A stretch of DNA of 64,000 nt from Mucilaginibacter glaciei. GTDB lineage: Bacteria; Bacteroidota; Bacteroidia; Sphingobacteriales; Sphingobacteriaceae. Positions 62,764 through 64,000 of the stretch are shown one piece after another; positions within the stretch are counted from its first letter, which is position 1; every line of letters starts with the position of its first letter. Made by a program: the position numbers and the translations under genes. The notes beneath the pieces are model-generated. The model was not told where the DNA came from. It saw nothing but the letters and a program-made list of their open reading frames with translations, and did no database searches. The DNA is taken from assembly GCF_014773245.1 (NCBI RefSeq), contig NZ_JACWMX010000002.1, positions 434,001 through 498,000 of the forward strand, written 5' to 3'.

Positions 62764-64000
<1,237 letters not shown>

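Overview
The window looks like a piece of a Bacteroidota chromosome, most likely Sphingobacteriaceae (Mucilaginibacter/Pedobacter-like). The evidence is a complete alternative complex III (act) operon next to a caa3/aa3-type oxidase cluster, tsaD beside a very large TamB homologue, bifunctional ribBA, promoters of the Bacteroidota form (TTTG, about 19 nt, TAnnTTTG), few Shine-Dalgarno sequences, and numerous lipoprotein signals. This assignment is inference from gene content; no rRNA gene is present to confirm it. Both edges cut genes: an aconitase C-terminus at the left and pgi at the right.

Layout. 1-7.3 kb: aconitase end, a palindromic intergenic element, uvrA (reverse), an ECF sigma factor, a small protein, nth and recA. 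7.3-9.2 kb: a compact, AT-rich type II restriction-modification pair inserted after recA. 9.2-21 kb: a 56-residue membrane protein, tsaD and tamB (divergent), ribBA, an LptF/LptG-type permease, a START-like protein, tRNA-Met, a HAD phosphatase with a Na+/H+ antiporter, and a startless ORF relic. 21-25 kb: a TolC/HlyD/ABC-membrane-domain exporter operon whose ABC protein has no ATPase domain. 25-31 kb: dienelactone hydrolase, a DoxX-like protein, truA, a PQQ/heme c dehydrogenase lipoprotein and a glycosyltransferase. 31-36 kb: an APC permease facing a three-gene sugar-acid operon (UxaA-type dehydratase, FAH-type hydrolase, fuconolactonase-like amidohydrolase). 36-54.4 kb: a long reverse-strand block with an OmpA-like lipoprotein, DUF2461, Sco, DUF420, oxidase subunits I-IV, heme O and heme A synthases, and actABCDEF. 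54.6-64 kb: a deoxyhypusine synthase-like enzyme, a POTRA-less Omp85 barrel, a methyltransferase, a transglutaminase-like protein, an esterase, prfB with its programmed frameshift, two proteins of unknown function, and pgi.

How it works together. The 37.5-54.3 kb block is a respiratory module. ActABCDEF oxidises menaquinol and passes electrons through c-type hemes to CtaC/CtaD; CtaA and CtaB supply heme A, and Sco and DUF420 proteins are probable assembly factors. The 32.4-35.7 kb operon probably degrades a deoxy-sugar acid to pyruvate plus an aldehyde or lactate. No CRISPR array, insertion sequence, prophage or rRNA operon was seen. The points most worth a second look are the ATPase-less exporter, the R-M pair, the hexaheme ActA, an EF-hand loop inside the DUF420 protein, a Sco protein lacking its usual histidine, a probable ATT start for tamB, and near-leaderless promoters at prfB and a methyltransferase gene.
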